Source: JAWLBM01 sp041687675 (GTDB lineage: Bacteria; Pseudomonadota; Alphaproteobacteria; Rhizobiales; Pleomorphomonadaceae). From it: a DNA stretch of 38,670 bases. This document shows, piece by piece, positions 9,158-18,779 of this stretch. The notes below the pieces were generated by a model. The model worked only from the letters and a program-made list of their open reading frames with translations, was not told the origin of the DNA and made no database searches. Made by a program: the position numbers and the translations under genes. How positions within the stretch are numbered: the first letter of the stretch is position 1; each line of letters begins with the position of its first letter. Location of the stretch: assembly GCA_041687675.1 (NCBI GenBank), contig JAWLBM010000045.1:1-38670 (forward strand), read 5' to 3'.

Positions 9158-10885
9158 ATGGCGATGAAGCTCCCGACCCTCCTCTCCTCGATCGGACGCC
9201 GCCGCGGCGGCGCCGAGCCGGTCGCGCCGCACCTGCGCCGGCGCGGCGCGGGCGACACCACCCGCCACCGGCTCCTCATCGCCATGGGCGCCTTCGTGCT
9301 GGTCTATGGCGTCATCGCCGGGCGGCTGGTGATGCTCGGGTTCGAGGAGCCGGCCGATCCCGTCGCCCTCGGCAGCGCCGAGTCGGCGATCGCGGCCGCC
9401 CGGCCGGACATCCTCGACCGCAACGGCGAGATCCTCGCCACCGACATCAAGACCGCCTCGCTCTACGCCGAGCCGCGGCGCATCGTCGACGCCGACGAGG
9501 CGACCGAACTGCTCGCCACCGTGTTCCCGGACCTCGGCACGGACGCCGTCCGCCGCAAGCTCGCCTCGGACGCCGGCTTCGTCTGGCTGAAGCGGGAAAT
9601 CAGCCCGATCGAGCAGGAGCGCGTCCACAAGCTCGGCCTTCCCGGCGTCGGCTTCCTGTCCGAGAGCCGCCGCTTCTATCCCTCCGGCCGCTCGGTGGGG
9701 TTCATCGTCGGCCACGTCAACGTCGACAACCAGGGCATCGCCGGGATCGAGAAATACGTCGACGACCAGTGGCTGTCGGACCTGCACACCCTCGGCTTCG
9801 CGATGACGCCGAACCTCGAGCCGGTACGCCTGTCGATCGACCTGCGCGTCCAGCACATCCTGCACGACGAGCTCAGCGCGGCCATGGAGCGCTACACCGC
9901 CAAGGCGGCGGCGGGCGTGATCCTCGACGTCAAGACCGGCGAGGTCGTGGCGATGACCTCGCTGCCGGACTACGACCCGAACAACCCGGTCGAGGCGCTC
10001 GACCCGGACCGGATGAACCGGGCGTCCTCCGCGGTCTACGAGATGGGCTCCACCTTCAAGCTGTTCGCCACCGCCATGGCGCTCGACAGCGGCAAGGTGA
10101 CCATGCAGGACAGCTTCGACGCCTCCAAGCCGCTGCGCGTCGGCGGCTTCACCATCAACGACTTCCACGGCAAGCACCGGGTGCTGACGGTTCCGGAGAT
10201 CTTCATCTACTCCTCCAACATCGGCACCGGCCGGGAGGCGCTGGCGGTCGGCGCGGAGGGGCAGCAGGACTTCCTGAAGCGGCTCGGCCTGATGGACAGG
10301 GTCAAGACCGAGCTGCCCGAGATGGCGCGGCCGATCCTGCCGAAGCGCTGGTCGGACCTCGTCACCGTCACCGTCTCCTTCGGCCACGGCATCTCGGTCT
10401 CGCCCTTCGCCACCGCGGTGGCGGCGGCGGCGGTGATGAACGGCGGCTGGCTGCTCGAGCCGACCTTCTTTCCCCGCAGCGAGGAGGAGGCGCGGCTCAA
10501 GGCGAAGCGGGTCCTGCAGCAGAAGACCAGCGACGAGATGCGCTATCTGATGCGGCTCAACGCCCTGAAGGGCTCCGGCCGGCGGGCCGACATCAAGGGC
10601 TACCGGGTCGGCGGCAAGACCGGCACGGCCGAGAAGGTGGTCAACGGACGATACTCCAGCGAGAAGCGCTTCAACGCCTTCATCGCCTCCTTCCCGATCG
10701 AGGATCCGAACTACCTCGTGCTCGTGGTGATCGACGAGCCGAACCCCGAGAAGCCCGGCATCGCCGCGACCGCGGGTCTCAACGCCGCGCCGACCGCCGG
10801 AAACGTGATCAGCCGGGTCGCACCGATGCTGGGCGTGATGCCCCGCTTCGACGACGTCGACCTGCCGCTGCTGGTATCCTACTGA
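9158..10885 (+). CDS. ftsI: Septal peptidoglycan transpeptidase FtsI (PBP3)
   Basis: A 575-residue class B penicillin-binding protein. One membrane anchor lies near residues 38-60, followed by the non-catalytic pedestal domain and the transpeptidase domain. The active-site motifs are complete: STFK with Ser298, SSN at 352-354 and KTG at 487-489. The enzyme cross-links septal peptidoglycan in the periplasm together with FtsW. ATG at 9158 was chosen; a second ATG at 9164 is possible. A 169-nt gap follows, the first real break in the cluster. Confidence 0.96.
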   Translation: MAMKLPTLLSSIGRRRGGAEPVAPHLRRRGAGDTTRHRLLIAMGAFVLVYGVIAGRLVMLGFEEPADPVALGSAESAIAAARPDILDRNGEILATDIKTASLYAEPRRIVDADEATELLATVFPDLGTDAVRRKLASDAGFVWLKREISPIEQERVHKLGLPGVGFLSESRRFYPSGRSVGFIVGHVNVDNQGIAGIEKYVDDQWLSDLHTLGFAMTPNLEPVRLSIDLRVQHILHDELSAAMERYTAKAAAGVILDVKTGEVVAMTSLPDYDPNNPVEALDPDRMNRASSAVYEMGSTFKLFATAMALDSGKVTMQDSFDASKPLRVGGFTINDFHGKHRVLTVPEIFIYSSNIGTGREALAVGAEGQQDFLKRLGLMDRVKTELPEMARPILPKRWSDLVTVTVSFGHGISVSPFATAVAAAAVMNGGWLLEPTFFPRSEEEARLKAKRVLQQKTSDEMRYLMRLNALKGSGRRADIKGYRVGGKTGTAEKVVNGRYSSEKRFNAFIASFPIEDPNYLVLVVIDEPNPEKPGIAATAGLNAAPTAGNVISRVAPMLGVMPRFDDVDLPLLVSY

Positions 10886-10959
10886 CGCGCGTTCCGCGTG
10901 TCCCGTTCGCGTTGCGTCCCATAGCCTTGCGCCGAGTTCGCGCGAAAGAGGGCGAAGCC

Positions 10960-11033
10960 GCGGCCCGCCGCGGGCCGCCCGCCTTTCACCGCAATTCGGC
11001 CGCATCACGCGACGGCTGCATGGACGTGCAGCC
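10960..11033 (+). promoter_or_regulatory. Two hairpins in the ftsI-murEF gap
   Basis: A GC palindrome at 10960-10978 (GCGGCCCGC / GCGGGCCGC) is followed within a few bases by CTTTC, a poor terminator-like structure. A second perfect hairpin, GGCTGCA, loop TGGACG, TGCAGCC, is at 11014-11033 and ends 8 nt before the GAGGA ribosome-binding site of murEF. They could attenuate transcription or modulate initiation of murEF; the role is inferred from position only. Confidence 0.35.
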
Positions 11034-11054
11034 ACATCGCGAGGAAATCCGCCG

Positions 11055-13952
11055 ATGAGACTCGCCGAGCTGGCCCCCGACATCTTCACACCGGACCCGG
11101 AACTCCGCCGCCTGGTGATCACCGGCGTCACCGCCGACAGCCGCCACGTGCAGCCGGGCACGCTGTTCGCCGCCCTGCCGGGCACCCGCCGGCAGGGCGC
11201 CGCCTTCGTGCCGCAGGCGGTGGAGAAGGGGGCGGCGGTCATCCTCGCCGGCGCGAGCGACCAGCTGCCGGAGGACCTGCCGGTGCCGGTGCTGCGCGAC
11301 CCCGACCCGCGCCGCCGCTTCGCCCGCCTCGTCGCCCGCTTCTACGCCCCGCAGCCGAAGACGGTGGTGGCGGTCACCGGCACCAACGGCAAGACCTCGG
11401 TCGCCTCCTTCGTCCGCCAGATCTTCGAGGCGACCGGCACCCGCGCCGCCTCGGTCGGAACCCTCGGCGTCACCGTCGGGGAAGAGATCCGGCAGGGCAA
11501 CATGACGACGCCGGACGCCGAGACGCTGCACCGGACGCTCTCCGGACTGCAGAAGGAGGGGATCGAGCACGTCGCGATCGAGGCGTCCTCGCACGGCCTC
11601 GACCAGCGCCGCCTCGACGGCCTCGAGATCGCCGCCGCGGGCTTCACCAGCCTCTCGCGCGACCACCTCGACTACCATGGCAGCATGGAGGCCTACATGG
11701 CCGCCAAGCTTCGCCTTTTCGACAACCTGCTGCGGCCCGGCGCCGGCGCGGTGATCAACCTCGACGACCGCTACGGCGAGACCTTCGCCGCCGCGTCCCG
11801 GATCTCCGGCCTGAACATCATGACCGTCGGCCGGGCCGGCAAGGCGATCCGGCTCATTGATGTCGAGCGCGACGGCTTCGCCCAGATGGTGACCGTCGAC
11901 ACCGGCGCGGGCCCGCGCCGCGTGAAGGTGCCGCTGGTCGGCGCCTTCCAGGTCTCCAACGCCCTGGTCGCGGCCGCGCTGGCGGCGGCGACCGGCGATG
12001 TGACGCTCGACGACGCGCTCGACGCGCTGGCGGAGCTGCGCGGCGCCAAGGGCCGGCTGGAGCTCGTCGCCTATGCCCCCTCCGGCGCGCCGATCTTCGT
12101 CGACTACGCCCATACGCCCGCCGGCCTCGAGGTGGCGATGGAGGCGCTGCGCCCCTTCGTCGACGGCAAGCTCGTCGTCGCCTTTGGCGCCGGCGGCGAC
12201 CGCGACCGCGGCAAGCGGCCGGAGATGGGCGCCGCGGTGGAGCGGCTCGCCGACGTCGGCATCGTCACCGACGACAACCCGCGCTCGGAGGACCCGGCCG
12301 AGATCCGCGCCGCCGTGCTTGCCGCCGCGCCGACGGCGATCGAGATCGGCGACCGCGCGGAGGCGATCCGTCACGGCATCGCGCTGCTCTCCGACGGCGA
12401 CGTCTTCCTCGTCGCCGGCAAGGGCCACGAGACCGGCCAGGAGGTGAAGGGCGAGATCCACCCCTTCTCCGACCACGAGGCGATCCTCGCCGCGCTCCCC
12501 GGCGAGGAGGACGGCTCGGCGGCGCTCTGGCGCCGGGACGAGCTCCTCGAGGCGCTGGTCGAGGGCCACGGCGGCGAGCTCTCGGGCGAGCTTCCCCTCG
12601 CGGTCAACGGCGTCTCGATCGACAGCCGCACCGTCGAGCCGGGCGAGATCTTCTTCGCCATCGCCGGCGACCGCTTCGACGGCCACGACTTCGTCGCCGA
12701 CGCGCTGCGCCGGGGCGCCGCGGCGGCCGTCGTCTCCCGCGCCCGCCGGCCGGAGTTCGCCGACGACCTCGGCCCGCTGCTGGCGGTCGACGACGTGCTC
12801 GGCGCCCTCCGGGCGCTCGCCGCCTACGCCCGCGCCCGCTCGCGGGCGAGGATCGTCGCGGTAACCGGGTCCGTCGGCAAGACCTCGACCAAGGAGGCGC
12901 TCCGCTCGGCGCTGGGCGCCACGGGGGCCGTGCACGCCTCGGTCGCCTCCTTCAACAACCACTGGGGCGTGCCGCTGACCCTGTCGCGGCTGCCGCGCCA
13001 GGCGGACTTCGGCATCTTCGAGATCGGCATGAACCACGCCGGCGAGATCACCCCGCTGGCCGAGCTGGTGCGGCCGCACGTCGCCATCGTCACCACGGTG
13101 GCGGCGGTGCACCTGGAGCACTTCGAGTCGGTCGAGGGGATCGCCCGGGCGAAGGCGGAGATCTTCGACGGGCTGGAGCCGGGCGGCGCCGCCATCGTCA
13201 ACCGGGACAACGAGTGGTCCGGCCTGCTCTCGGAGGCGGCCAAGGCGCACGGCGCCGAGGTGGTGTTCTTCGGCAGCCACCCGGGCTGCGGCGCGCGGCT
13301 CCTGAAGTTCGCCCTGCACGACGACTGCTCGACCGTCACCGCCGACATCCTCGGCGACCTGATCAGCTACAAGATCGGCGCGCCCGGACGCCACCTCGTC
13401 GACAACTCCCTCGCGGTGCTCGCCGCGGTGAAGCTCGCCGGCGGCGACCTCGTCCGCGCCGGCCTCGCGCTGCAGCGGCTGGAGCAGCCGAAGGGCCGCG
13501 GCAAGCGCTACCGGCTGCGGGTGCCGGCGGGCGGGGCGCTGCTGATCGACGAGAGCTACAACGCCAACCCCACCTCCATGCGCGCGGCGATCGCGCTGCT
13601 CGGCCAGGCGAAAGTCGGGGCCATGGGCCGGCGCGTCGCCGTCCTCGGCGACATGCTGGAGCTCGGCCCCGAGGGCCCGGCGCTGCACGCCGGCCTCGTC
13701 GAGGCGCTGACCGCGGCCGAGGTCGACCGGGTCTACTGCTCGGGGCCGCTGATGAAGTCGCTCTGGCAGGTCTTGCCCCGGGCGATGCGCGGGGCTTATG
13801 CGGAGACTGCGGCGGGTATCGAGCCGATTCTCCTCGACGACGTGCGCGGCGGGGACGCGGTCATGATCAAGGGGTCGCTCGGAAGCCGCATGGGACCCGT
13901 CGTGGAATCGCTGATCCGCCGTCACGGACTGGTGGACGGGCCGGGCGCCTGA
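11055..13952 (+). CDS. murE-murF: Fused MurE-MurF: UDP-MurNAc-tripeptide synthetase / UDP-MurNAc-pentapeptide synthetase
   Basis: One uninterrupted 965-residue frame encodes two Mur ligases that are usually separate. MurE covers about residues 1-480: ATP loop VTGTNGKTS near 106, and the diaminopimelate-selecting motif DNPR at 407-410, so it adds meso-diaminopimelate to UDP-MurNAc-L-Ala-D-Glu. MurF covers about 490-965: ATP loop VTGSVGKTS at 603-611, FNNHWGVPLTL, EIGMNHAGEI and IDESYNANPTS are intact, so it adds D-Ala-D-Ala. The linker is about ten residues (PGEEDGSAA, about 481-489) before LWRRDEL, which looks like a normal MurF start. No stop, start codon or ribosome-binding site separates the halves. 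A fused protein would make two consecutive cytoplasmic steps in fixed 1:1 ratio. ATG at 11055 has GAGGA upstream. Confidence 0.95.
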   Translation: MRLAELAPDIFTPDPELRRLVITGVTADSRHVQPGTLFAALPGTRRQGAAFVPQAVEKGAAVILAGASDQLPEDLPVPVLRDPDPRRRFARLVARFYAPQPKTVVAVTGTNGKTSVASFVRQIFEATGTRAASVGTLGVTVGEEIRQGNMTTPDAETLHRTLSGLQKEGIEHVAIEASSHGLDQRRLDGLEIAAAGFTSLSRDHLDYHGSMEAYMAAKLRLFDNLLRPGAGAVINLDDRYGETFAAASRISGLNIMTVGRAGKAIRLIDVERDGFAQMVTVDTGAGPRRVKVPLVGAFQVSNALVAAALAAATGDVTLDDALDALAELRGAKGRLELVAYAPSGAPIFVDYAHTPAGLEVAMEALRPFVDGKLVVAFGAGGDRDRGKRPEMGAAVERLADVGIVTDDNPRSEDPAEIRAAVLAAAPTAIEIGDRAEAIRHGIALLSDGDVFLVAGKGHETGQEVKGEIHPFSDHEAILAALPGEEDGSAALWRRDELLEALVEGHGGELSGELPLAVNGVSIDSRTVEPGEIFFAIAGDRFDGHDFVADALRRGAAAAVVSRARRPEFADDLGPLLAVDDVLGALRALAAYARARSRARIVAVTGSVGKTSTKEALRSALGATGAVHASVASFNNHWGVPLTLSRLPRQADFGIFEIGMNHAGEITPLAELVRPHVAIVTTVAAVHLEHFESVEGIARAKAEIFDGLEPGGAAIVNRDNEWSGLLSEAAKAHGAEVVFFGSHPGCGARLLKFALHDDCSTVTADILGDLISYKIGAPGRHLVDNSLAVLAAVKLAGGDLVRAGLALQRLEQPKGRGKRYRLRVPAGGALLIDESYNANPTSMRAAIALLGQAKVGAMGRRVAVLGDMLELGPEGPALHAGLVEALTAAEVDRVYCSGPLMKSLWQVLPRAMRGAYAETAAGIEPILLDDVRGGDAVMIKGSLGSRMGPVVESLIRRHGLVDGPGA

Positions 13953-13981
13953 CCCGCATCTCATCGAGGGACGTCGAACAC

Positions 13982-15067
13982 ATGCTCGTCTACCTGGCAG
14001 AACTGGCCGGACAGCTCTCCATCTTCAACGTGTTCCGCTACATCACCTTCCGCACCGGCGCGGCGGTGATGACGGCGCTGCTGTTCGTGTTCCTGTTCGG
14101 CCCGGCGATCATCTCCTCGCTGCGCGTGCGCCAGGGCAAGGGCCAGCCGATCCGCGCGGACGGGCCGCAGAGCCACCTGCTCACCAAGAAGGGCACGCCC
14201 ACCATGGGCGGCCTGATGATCCTCTCCGGCTTCTTCGTCTCGGCGCTGCTCTGGGGCGACCTCTCCAACCCCTATGTCTGGACGGTGATCCTCGTCACCC
14301 TGGCCTTCGGCGCCATCGGCTTCTACGACGACTTCCTGAAGGTGACCAAGCAGTCGCACAACGGCTTCTCGGGCAAGGCGCGGCTCGGCTTCGAGTTCGT
14401 GGTCGCCGGCCTCGCCTGCCTCGTCATCGCCAGCGTCGGCGAGCCGCAGCTGTCCACCTCACTGGCGCTGCCGTTCCTGAAGGACGTGCTGATCAACCTC
14501 TCGTGGTTCTTCATCCCCTTCGGCGCCTTCGTGGTGGTGGCGGCGGGCAACGCGGTGAACCTCACCGACGGCCTCGACGGCCTCGCCATCGTGCCGGTGA
14601 TGATCGCCTGCGCCAGCTTCGGCCTGATCGCCTACCTCGCCGGCAACGCGGTCTTCGCCAACTACCTGCAGATCCACTACGTGGTCGGCACCGGCGAACT
14701 CGCGGTGCTGTGCGGGGCGGTGCTCGGCGCCGGGCTCGGCTTCCTCTGGTTCAACGCGCCGCCGGCGGCGATCTTCATGGGCGACACCGGCTCGCTCGCC
14801 CTCGGCGGCCTCATCGGCACCATCGCGGTGGCGACCAAGCACGAGATCGTGCTGGTCATCATCGGCGGCCTGTTCGTGCTGGAGGCGCTGTCCGTCATCA
14901 TCCAGGTCTTCTCCTTCAAGGCGACCGGCCGGCGCGTCTTCAGGATGGCGCCGATCCACCACCACTTCGAGCATCTCGGCTGGTCGGAGAGCCAGGTGGT
15001 CATCCGCTTCTGGATCATCGCCGTGGTGCTCGCGCTGGTCGGGCTGTCGACGCTGAAGCTTCGCTGA
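13982..15067 (+). CDS. mraY: Phospho-N-acetylmuramoyl-pentapeptide transferase MraY
   Basis: A 361-residue polytopic membrane enzyme (about ten helices) that transfers phospho-MurNAc-pentapeptide to undecaprenyl phosphate, forming lipid I. Signature stretches are present in order: TKKGTPTMGGLMI, GFYDDFLKV with the Asp-Asp pair, NAVNLTDGLDGLA, NAPPAAIFMGDTGSLALGG and PIHHHFE. Length is usual for the family. The start is ATG at 13982 with GAGGGA 10 nt upstream; the frame is open further 5' only because it overlaps the end of murEF out of frame. Confidence 0.97.
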   Translation: MLVYLAELAGQLSIFNVFRYITFRTGAAVMTALLFVFLFGPAIISSLRVRQGKGQPIRADGPQSHLLTKKGTPTMGGLMILSGFFVSALLWGDLSNPYVWTVILVTLAFGAIGFYDDFLKVTKQSHNGFSGKARLGFEFVVAGLACLVIASVGEPQLSTSLALPFLKDVLINLSWFFIPFGAFVVVAAGNAVNLTDGLDGLAIVPVMIACASFGLIAYLAGNAVFANYLQIHYVVGTGELAVLCGAVLGAGLGFLWFNAPPAAIFMGDTGSLALGGLIGTIAVATKHEIVLVIIGGLFVLEALSVIIQVFSFKATGRRVFRMAPIHHHFEHLGWSESQVVIRFWIIAVVLALVGLSTLKLR

Positions 15068-15087
15068 CCGCGAACGGAGGGTGCCCC

Positions 15088-16473
15088 ATGATCCCCATCA
15101 CCACCTTCAGAGGCCGGCGGGTCGCCGTGTTCGGCCTCGGCGGTTCGGGACTGGCGACGGCGCGCGCGCTCGTCGAGGGCGGCGCCGACGTGATGGCCTT
15201 TGACGACGACGAGGCCGCGCGCGCCGCCGCCGTGGAGGCCGAGATCGACGTGATCGACTGGCGCGGCAGCGACTTCGCCGCCTTCCGGGCGCTGGTGCTC
15301 GCCCCCGGCGTGCCGCTGACCCATCCGGCGCCGCACTGGTCGGTGGAGATCGCCAGGGCCGCCGGGGTCGAGATCATCGGCGACATCGAACTGTTCGCCC
15401 GCGAGCGGCGGGCGATCGCCCCGAAGGCGCCCTTCGTCGCCATCACCGGCACCAACGGCAAGTCGACCACCACGGCGCTGATCGCCCACATCCTGAAGAG
15501 CGCCGGCCGCGACGTTCAACTCGGCGGCAACATCGGCCGGCCGGCGCTCTCGCTCGATCCGCTGTCGCCCGAGCGGCACTATGTGATCGAGTGCTCGTCC
15601 TTCCAGATCGACCTTGCGCCGACCATCGACCCCTCGGTCGGCGTCCACCTCAATCTCTCCGAGGACCACCTCGACCGGCACGGCACGCTGGAGGCCTACG
15701 CCAAGGTGAAGGAGCGGCTCGTCGCCGGCGCGCGCATCGCGGTGGTCGGCGTCGACGATCCCTACAGCCGGGCGATGGCCGAGCGGCGCGAGGCGGCCGG
15801 CGGCGAGACGCTGCGGCTCTCCACGCAGGGGTCGGTGAAGTCGGGCGTCTGGGCCGTGTCCGGGCGCATCGTCGAGCCCTTCGGCCTCGCCCAGACGGTG
15901 GTCGCGGACCTCACCGGCCACCCGGTGCTGCGCGGCGTCCACAATGCCCAGAACGCGGCGGCGGCGGTGGCGGCCACGCGCGCCCTCGGCCTCGGCCTCG
16001 ACGCCGTGCGCGAGGGGCTGGCGAGCTTCCCGGGCCTTGCCCACCGCATGCAGCCGATCGGCCGGGCCGGCGCGGTCACCATCGTCAACGACTCCAAGGC
16101 GACCAACGCCGACGCGGCGGCGCGCGCGCTGGCGAGCTACGAGCGGATCTTCTGGATCGCCGGCGGCCGGCCGAAGACGGGCGGCATCCGCTCGCTCGCC
16201 CCCTTCTTCCCGCGCATCGCCAGGGCCTACCTGATCGGCGAGGCCGCCGAGGACTTCGCCGAAACCCTCGAGGGCGGCGCCCCCTACGAGGTCTGCCACG
16301 ACCTCGACACGGCGGTGGCGCGGGCGATCGACGACGCCGTCGCCGACGGCCGCGGCGGGGTGGTGCTGCTGTCGCCGGCCTGCGCCAGCTTCGACCAGTT
16401 CCGCAACTTCGAGGTCCGCGGCGAGGCCTTCCGCGACCTCGCCCTCGCCCACGACGGCGTCACCCCGGTCTGA
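15088..16473 (+). CDS. murD: UDP-N-acetylmuramoyl-L-alanine--D-glutamate ligase MurD
   Basis: A 461-residue cytoplasmic Mur ligase that adds D-glutamate. It has an N-terminal Rossmann-like UDP-binding part with GLGGSGLATARAL, ATP loop ITGTNGKSTTTALI (about residues 120-133), the family HLDRHGTLEAY and the C-terminal NDSKATNADAAARAL. Length is normal. ATG at 15088 is preceded by GGAGGG. It lies 20 nt after mraY and 14 nt before ftsW. Confidence 0.96.
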   Translation: MIPITTFRGRRVAVFGLGGSGLATARALVEGGADVMAFDDDEAARAAAVEAEIDVIDWRGSDFAAFRALVLAPGVPLTHPAPHWSVEIARAAGVEIIGDIELFARERRAIAPKAPFVAITGTNGKSTTTALIAHILKSAGRDVQLGGNIGRPALSLDPLSPERHYVIECSSFQIDLAPTIDPSVGVHLNLSEDHLDRHGTLEAYAKVKERLVAGARIAVVGVDDPYSRAMAERREAAGGETLRLSTQGSVKSGVWAVSGRIVEPFGLAQTVVADLTGHPVLRGVHNAQNAAAAVAATRALGLGLDAVREGLASFPGLAHRMQPIGRAGAVTIVNDSKATNADAAARALASYERIFWIAGGRPKTGGIRSLAPFFPRIARAYLIGEAAEDFAETLEGGAPYEVCHDLDTAVARAIDDAVADGRGGVVLLSPACASFDQFRNFEVRGEAFRDLALAHDGVTPV

Positions 16474-16487
16474 GAGAGGTTCGAAGG

Positions 16488-17648
16488 ATGGTCTCCCGCG
16501 CCGAACGAAGCCCGCTGGCCGACTGGTGGTTCACCGTCGACAAGCTGCTCCTGGCCGCCTTCCTCGCGCTGATCTTCGGCGGGCTGGTGCTGTCGCTGGC
16601 GGCGAGCCCGGCGGTCGCCGAGCGGATCGGCATCGAGGGCGACAGCTACTACTTCGTCAAGCGGCAGGCTGTGTTCGCCATCCCCGCCCTCGTCCTCCTG
16701 ATCGGCTTCTCCTTCCTGACGCCGCGGCAGATCCGGCGGGTGGCGCTGGTCGGCTTCCTCGGCTGCGTGGTCCTGCTGATCCTCACCCTCTTCATCGGCC
16801 CGGAGGTGAAGGGATCCCGCCGCTGGCTGAACCTCGGCGGCATCTCGCTGCAGCCGTCCGAGTTCGTGAAGCCGATGTTCGCGGTGCTCTGCGCCTTCCT
16901 CCTCGCCGAGCAGCAGAAGCGGCCGGACCTGCCCGGCCGGGTGTTCGCCTTCCTACTGCTGGGGATCGTGGTGGCGCTGCTCGTCGCCCAGCCGGACATC
17001 GGCCAGACCATGCTGGTGACGATGACCTGGGCGGGGCTGATGTTCCTCGCCGGCATGTCCTGGTTCTGGATCCTGGCGATCGCCGGGGCCGGCGTCGCCG
17101 GCATCGGCGTCATCTACAGCACGGTGCCGCATGTGCAGAGCCGCATCGACCGCTTCCTCGACCCGGAGGCCGGCGACACCTACCAGGTGACCATCGCCGA
17201 GCAGGCCTTCGTCAACGGCTCCTGGTGGGGCCAGGGGCCGGGGGAGGGCACCTACAAGCGGATCCTGCCCGACAGCCACACCGACTTCGTCTTCGCCGTG
17301 CTCGGCGAGGAGTTCGGGCTGGTGGTCTGCGTAGCCCTGGCGCTTGTGTTCGCCTTCACGGTGCTGCGCACCCTCAGCCATGCCCTTCGCGAGAACGACG
17401 GCTACATCCGCCTCGCCACCGCCGGGCTGATCATCCTGTTCGGCCTGCAGTCCTGCATCAACATGGCGGTGAACCTGCACCTGATGCCGGCCAAGGGCAT
17501 GACGCTGCCGTTCATCTCCTATGGCGGCTCCTCGCTGGTGGCGATGGCGCTGCTCACCGGCATGATCCTGGCGCTGACCCGCCGTCGCGCGGACCAGACC
17601 CGCTTCGTCGCGCCGATCGAGTTCGAGCCGTTCCCCGGGCGGGCGTGA
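16488..17648 (+). CDS. ftsW: Septal peptidoglycan glycosyltransferase FtsW
   Basis: A 386-residue SEDS-family polytopic membrane protein that polymerises lipid II at the septum with FtsI. It has about ten hydrophobic helices, and the family landmarks KGSRRWLNLGGISLQPSEFVK, LPDSHTDFVFAVLGEEFG and GMTLPFISYGGSS are complete. ATG at 16488 has GAAGGA just upstream. Placement between murD and murG is the standard dcw order and separates it from the elongation paralogue RodA. Confidence 0.96.
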   Translation: MVSRAERSPLADWWFTVDKLLLAAFLALIFGGLVLSLAASPAVAERIGIEGDSYYFVKRQAVFAIPALVLLIGFSFLTPRQIRRVALVGFLGCVVLLILTLFIGPEVKGSRRWLNLGGISLQPSEFVKPMFAVLCAFLLAEQQKRPDLPGRVFAFLLLGIVVALLVAQPDIGQTMLVTMTWAGLMFLAGMSWFWILAIAGAGVAGIGVIYSTVPHVQSRIDRFLDPEAGDTYQVTIAEQAFVNGSWWGQGPGEGTYKRILPDSHTDFVFAVLGEEFGLVVCVALALVFAFTVLRTLSHALRENDGYIRLATAGLIILFGLQSCINMAVNLHLMPAKGMTLPFISYGGSSLVAMALLTGMILALTRRRADQTRFVAPIEFEPFPGRA

Positions 17649-17651
17649 GCC

Positions 17652-18779
17652 ATGGCGGACGGGCGGACGACCGTGCTGATCGCGGCGGGCGGCACCGGCG
17701 GGCACCTGTTCCCGGCGGAGGCGCTGGCGCATGAGCTCGGCGCGCGCGGCGTCGCCGTGCACCTTGCGACCGACCACCGGGCGGAGGGCTACGGCCACGC
17801 GTTCCCGGCCGTCGCCACCCACATCGTCGCCTCGGCCACCATCGCCGGCCGCTCGCCGCTGGCGATGGCGAAGGCGGGGCTGGTGCTCGGCCGCGGCGCG
17901 CTGCAGTCCTTCGCGCTGGTGACCCGGATCCGCCCCGACGCGGCCGTCGGCTTCGGCGGCTACCCGACCATCCCGCCGCTGCTCGCGGCGGTGGCCCGCC
18001 GGGTCCCGACGGTGATCCACGAGGCGAACGCCGTCGCCGGCCGCGCCAACCGCTTCCTCGCCCCGCGGGTCACCGCCATCGCCACCTCCTTCGAGGAGAC
18101 CGGGCTCCTCGGCGCCGCCGCCGCCAAGGCGGTCGTCACCGGCAACCCGGTGCGGCCGATGGTGGTCGCCGCCGCGCGACCGTTCGTGGCGCCGGAGCCG
18201 GGCGGAGCGCTGCGCCTGCTCGTCTTCGGCGGCAGCCAGGGCGCGCGCGTCTTCTCCGAACTGGTGCCGCCGGCCGTCGCCCGGCTCGCGCCCGATCTCA
18301 GGGCCCGGCTGAAGGTGGTGCAGCAGGCCAGGCCGGAGGACGTTGCCCGGGTGACGGCCGCCTATGACGGGGCGGACGTCCCGGCCGAGATCGCCCCCTT
18401 CTTCTCCGACCTGCCCGAGCGGATCGCCGCGGCCCATCTCGTCGTCTGCCGCTCCGGCGCCTCGTCGGTGAGCGAACTCGCGGTGATCGGCCGCCCCTCC
18501 GTGCTGGTGCCGCTGCCGCACGCCCTCGACAACGACCAGAAGACCAACGCGCTGGAGCTGGAGCGGGTCGGCGGCGCGGTGATGGCCGAGCAGGCGACCC
18601 TCGATCCCGAGAGGCTCGCCGGCCTCCTCGCGGACCTCCTCGGCGATCCGGCGCGGCTCGCCGCGATGGCCGGCGCGGCGACGGCCCTCGGCCGGCCGGA
18701 CGCCGTCTCCCGCCTCGCCGACCTCGTCCTTACCGTCGCCGCCGGCTCCAGGACCCGAGACAAGGACCGACCCTCATGA
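17652..18779 (+). CDS. murG: Lipid II-forming GlcNAc transferase MurG
   Basis: A 375-residue GT-B fold glycosyltransferase at the inner face of the membrane that adds GlcNAc to lipid I. The N-terminal glycine loop is GGTGGHLFPA (residues about 13-22). GFGGYPTIPPLLA, FGGSQGARVFSELVP, CRSGASSVSEL and DNDQKTNALEL follow in family order. It starts 3 nt after the ftsW stop and its own stop overlaps the murC ATG (ATGA), so translation is likely coupled on both sides. Confidence 0.96.
   Translation: MADGRTTVLIAAGGTGGHLFPAEALAHELGARGVAVHLATDHRAEGYGHAFPAVATHIVASATIAGRSPLAMAKAGLVLGRGALQSFALVTRIRPDAAVGFGGYPTIPPLLAAVARRVPTVIHEANAVAGRANRFLAPRVTAIATSFEETGLLGAAAAKAVVTGNPVRPMVVAAARPFVAPEPGGALRLLVFGGSQGARVFSELVPPAVARLAPDLRARLKVVQQARPEDVARVTAAYDGADVPAEIAPFFSDLPERIAAAHLVVCRSGASSVSELAVIGRPSVLVPLPHALDNDQKTNALELERVGGAVMAEQATLDPERLAGLLADLLGDPARLAAMAGAATALGRPDAVSRLADLVLTVAAGSRTRDKDRPS

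Noticed and set aside
10986..13964. Nearly 1000-codon open frame antisense to murEF, and similar long antisense frames opposite ftsZ-prmA (24431-27706) and uvrD (36139-38622)
   Set aside because: High GC third positions leave few stops on the opposite strand. The products are Arg/Gly/Ala/Asp-rich, lack domain motifs and oppose well-conserved genes.
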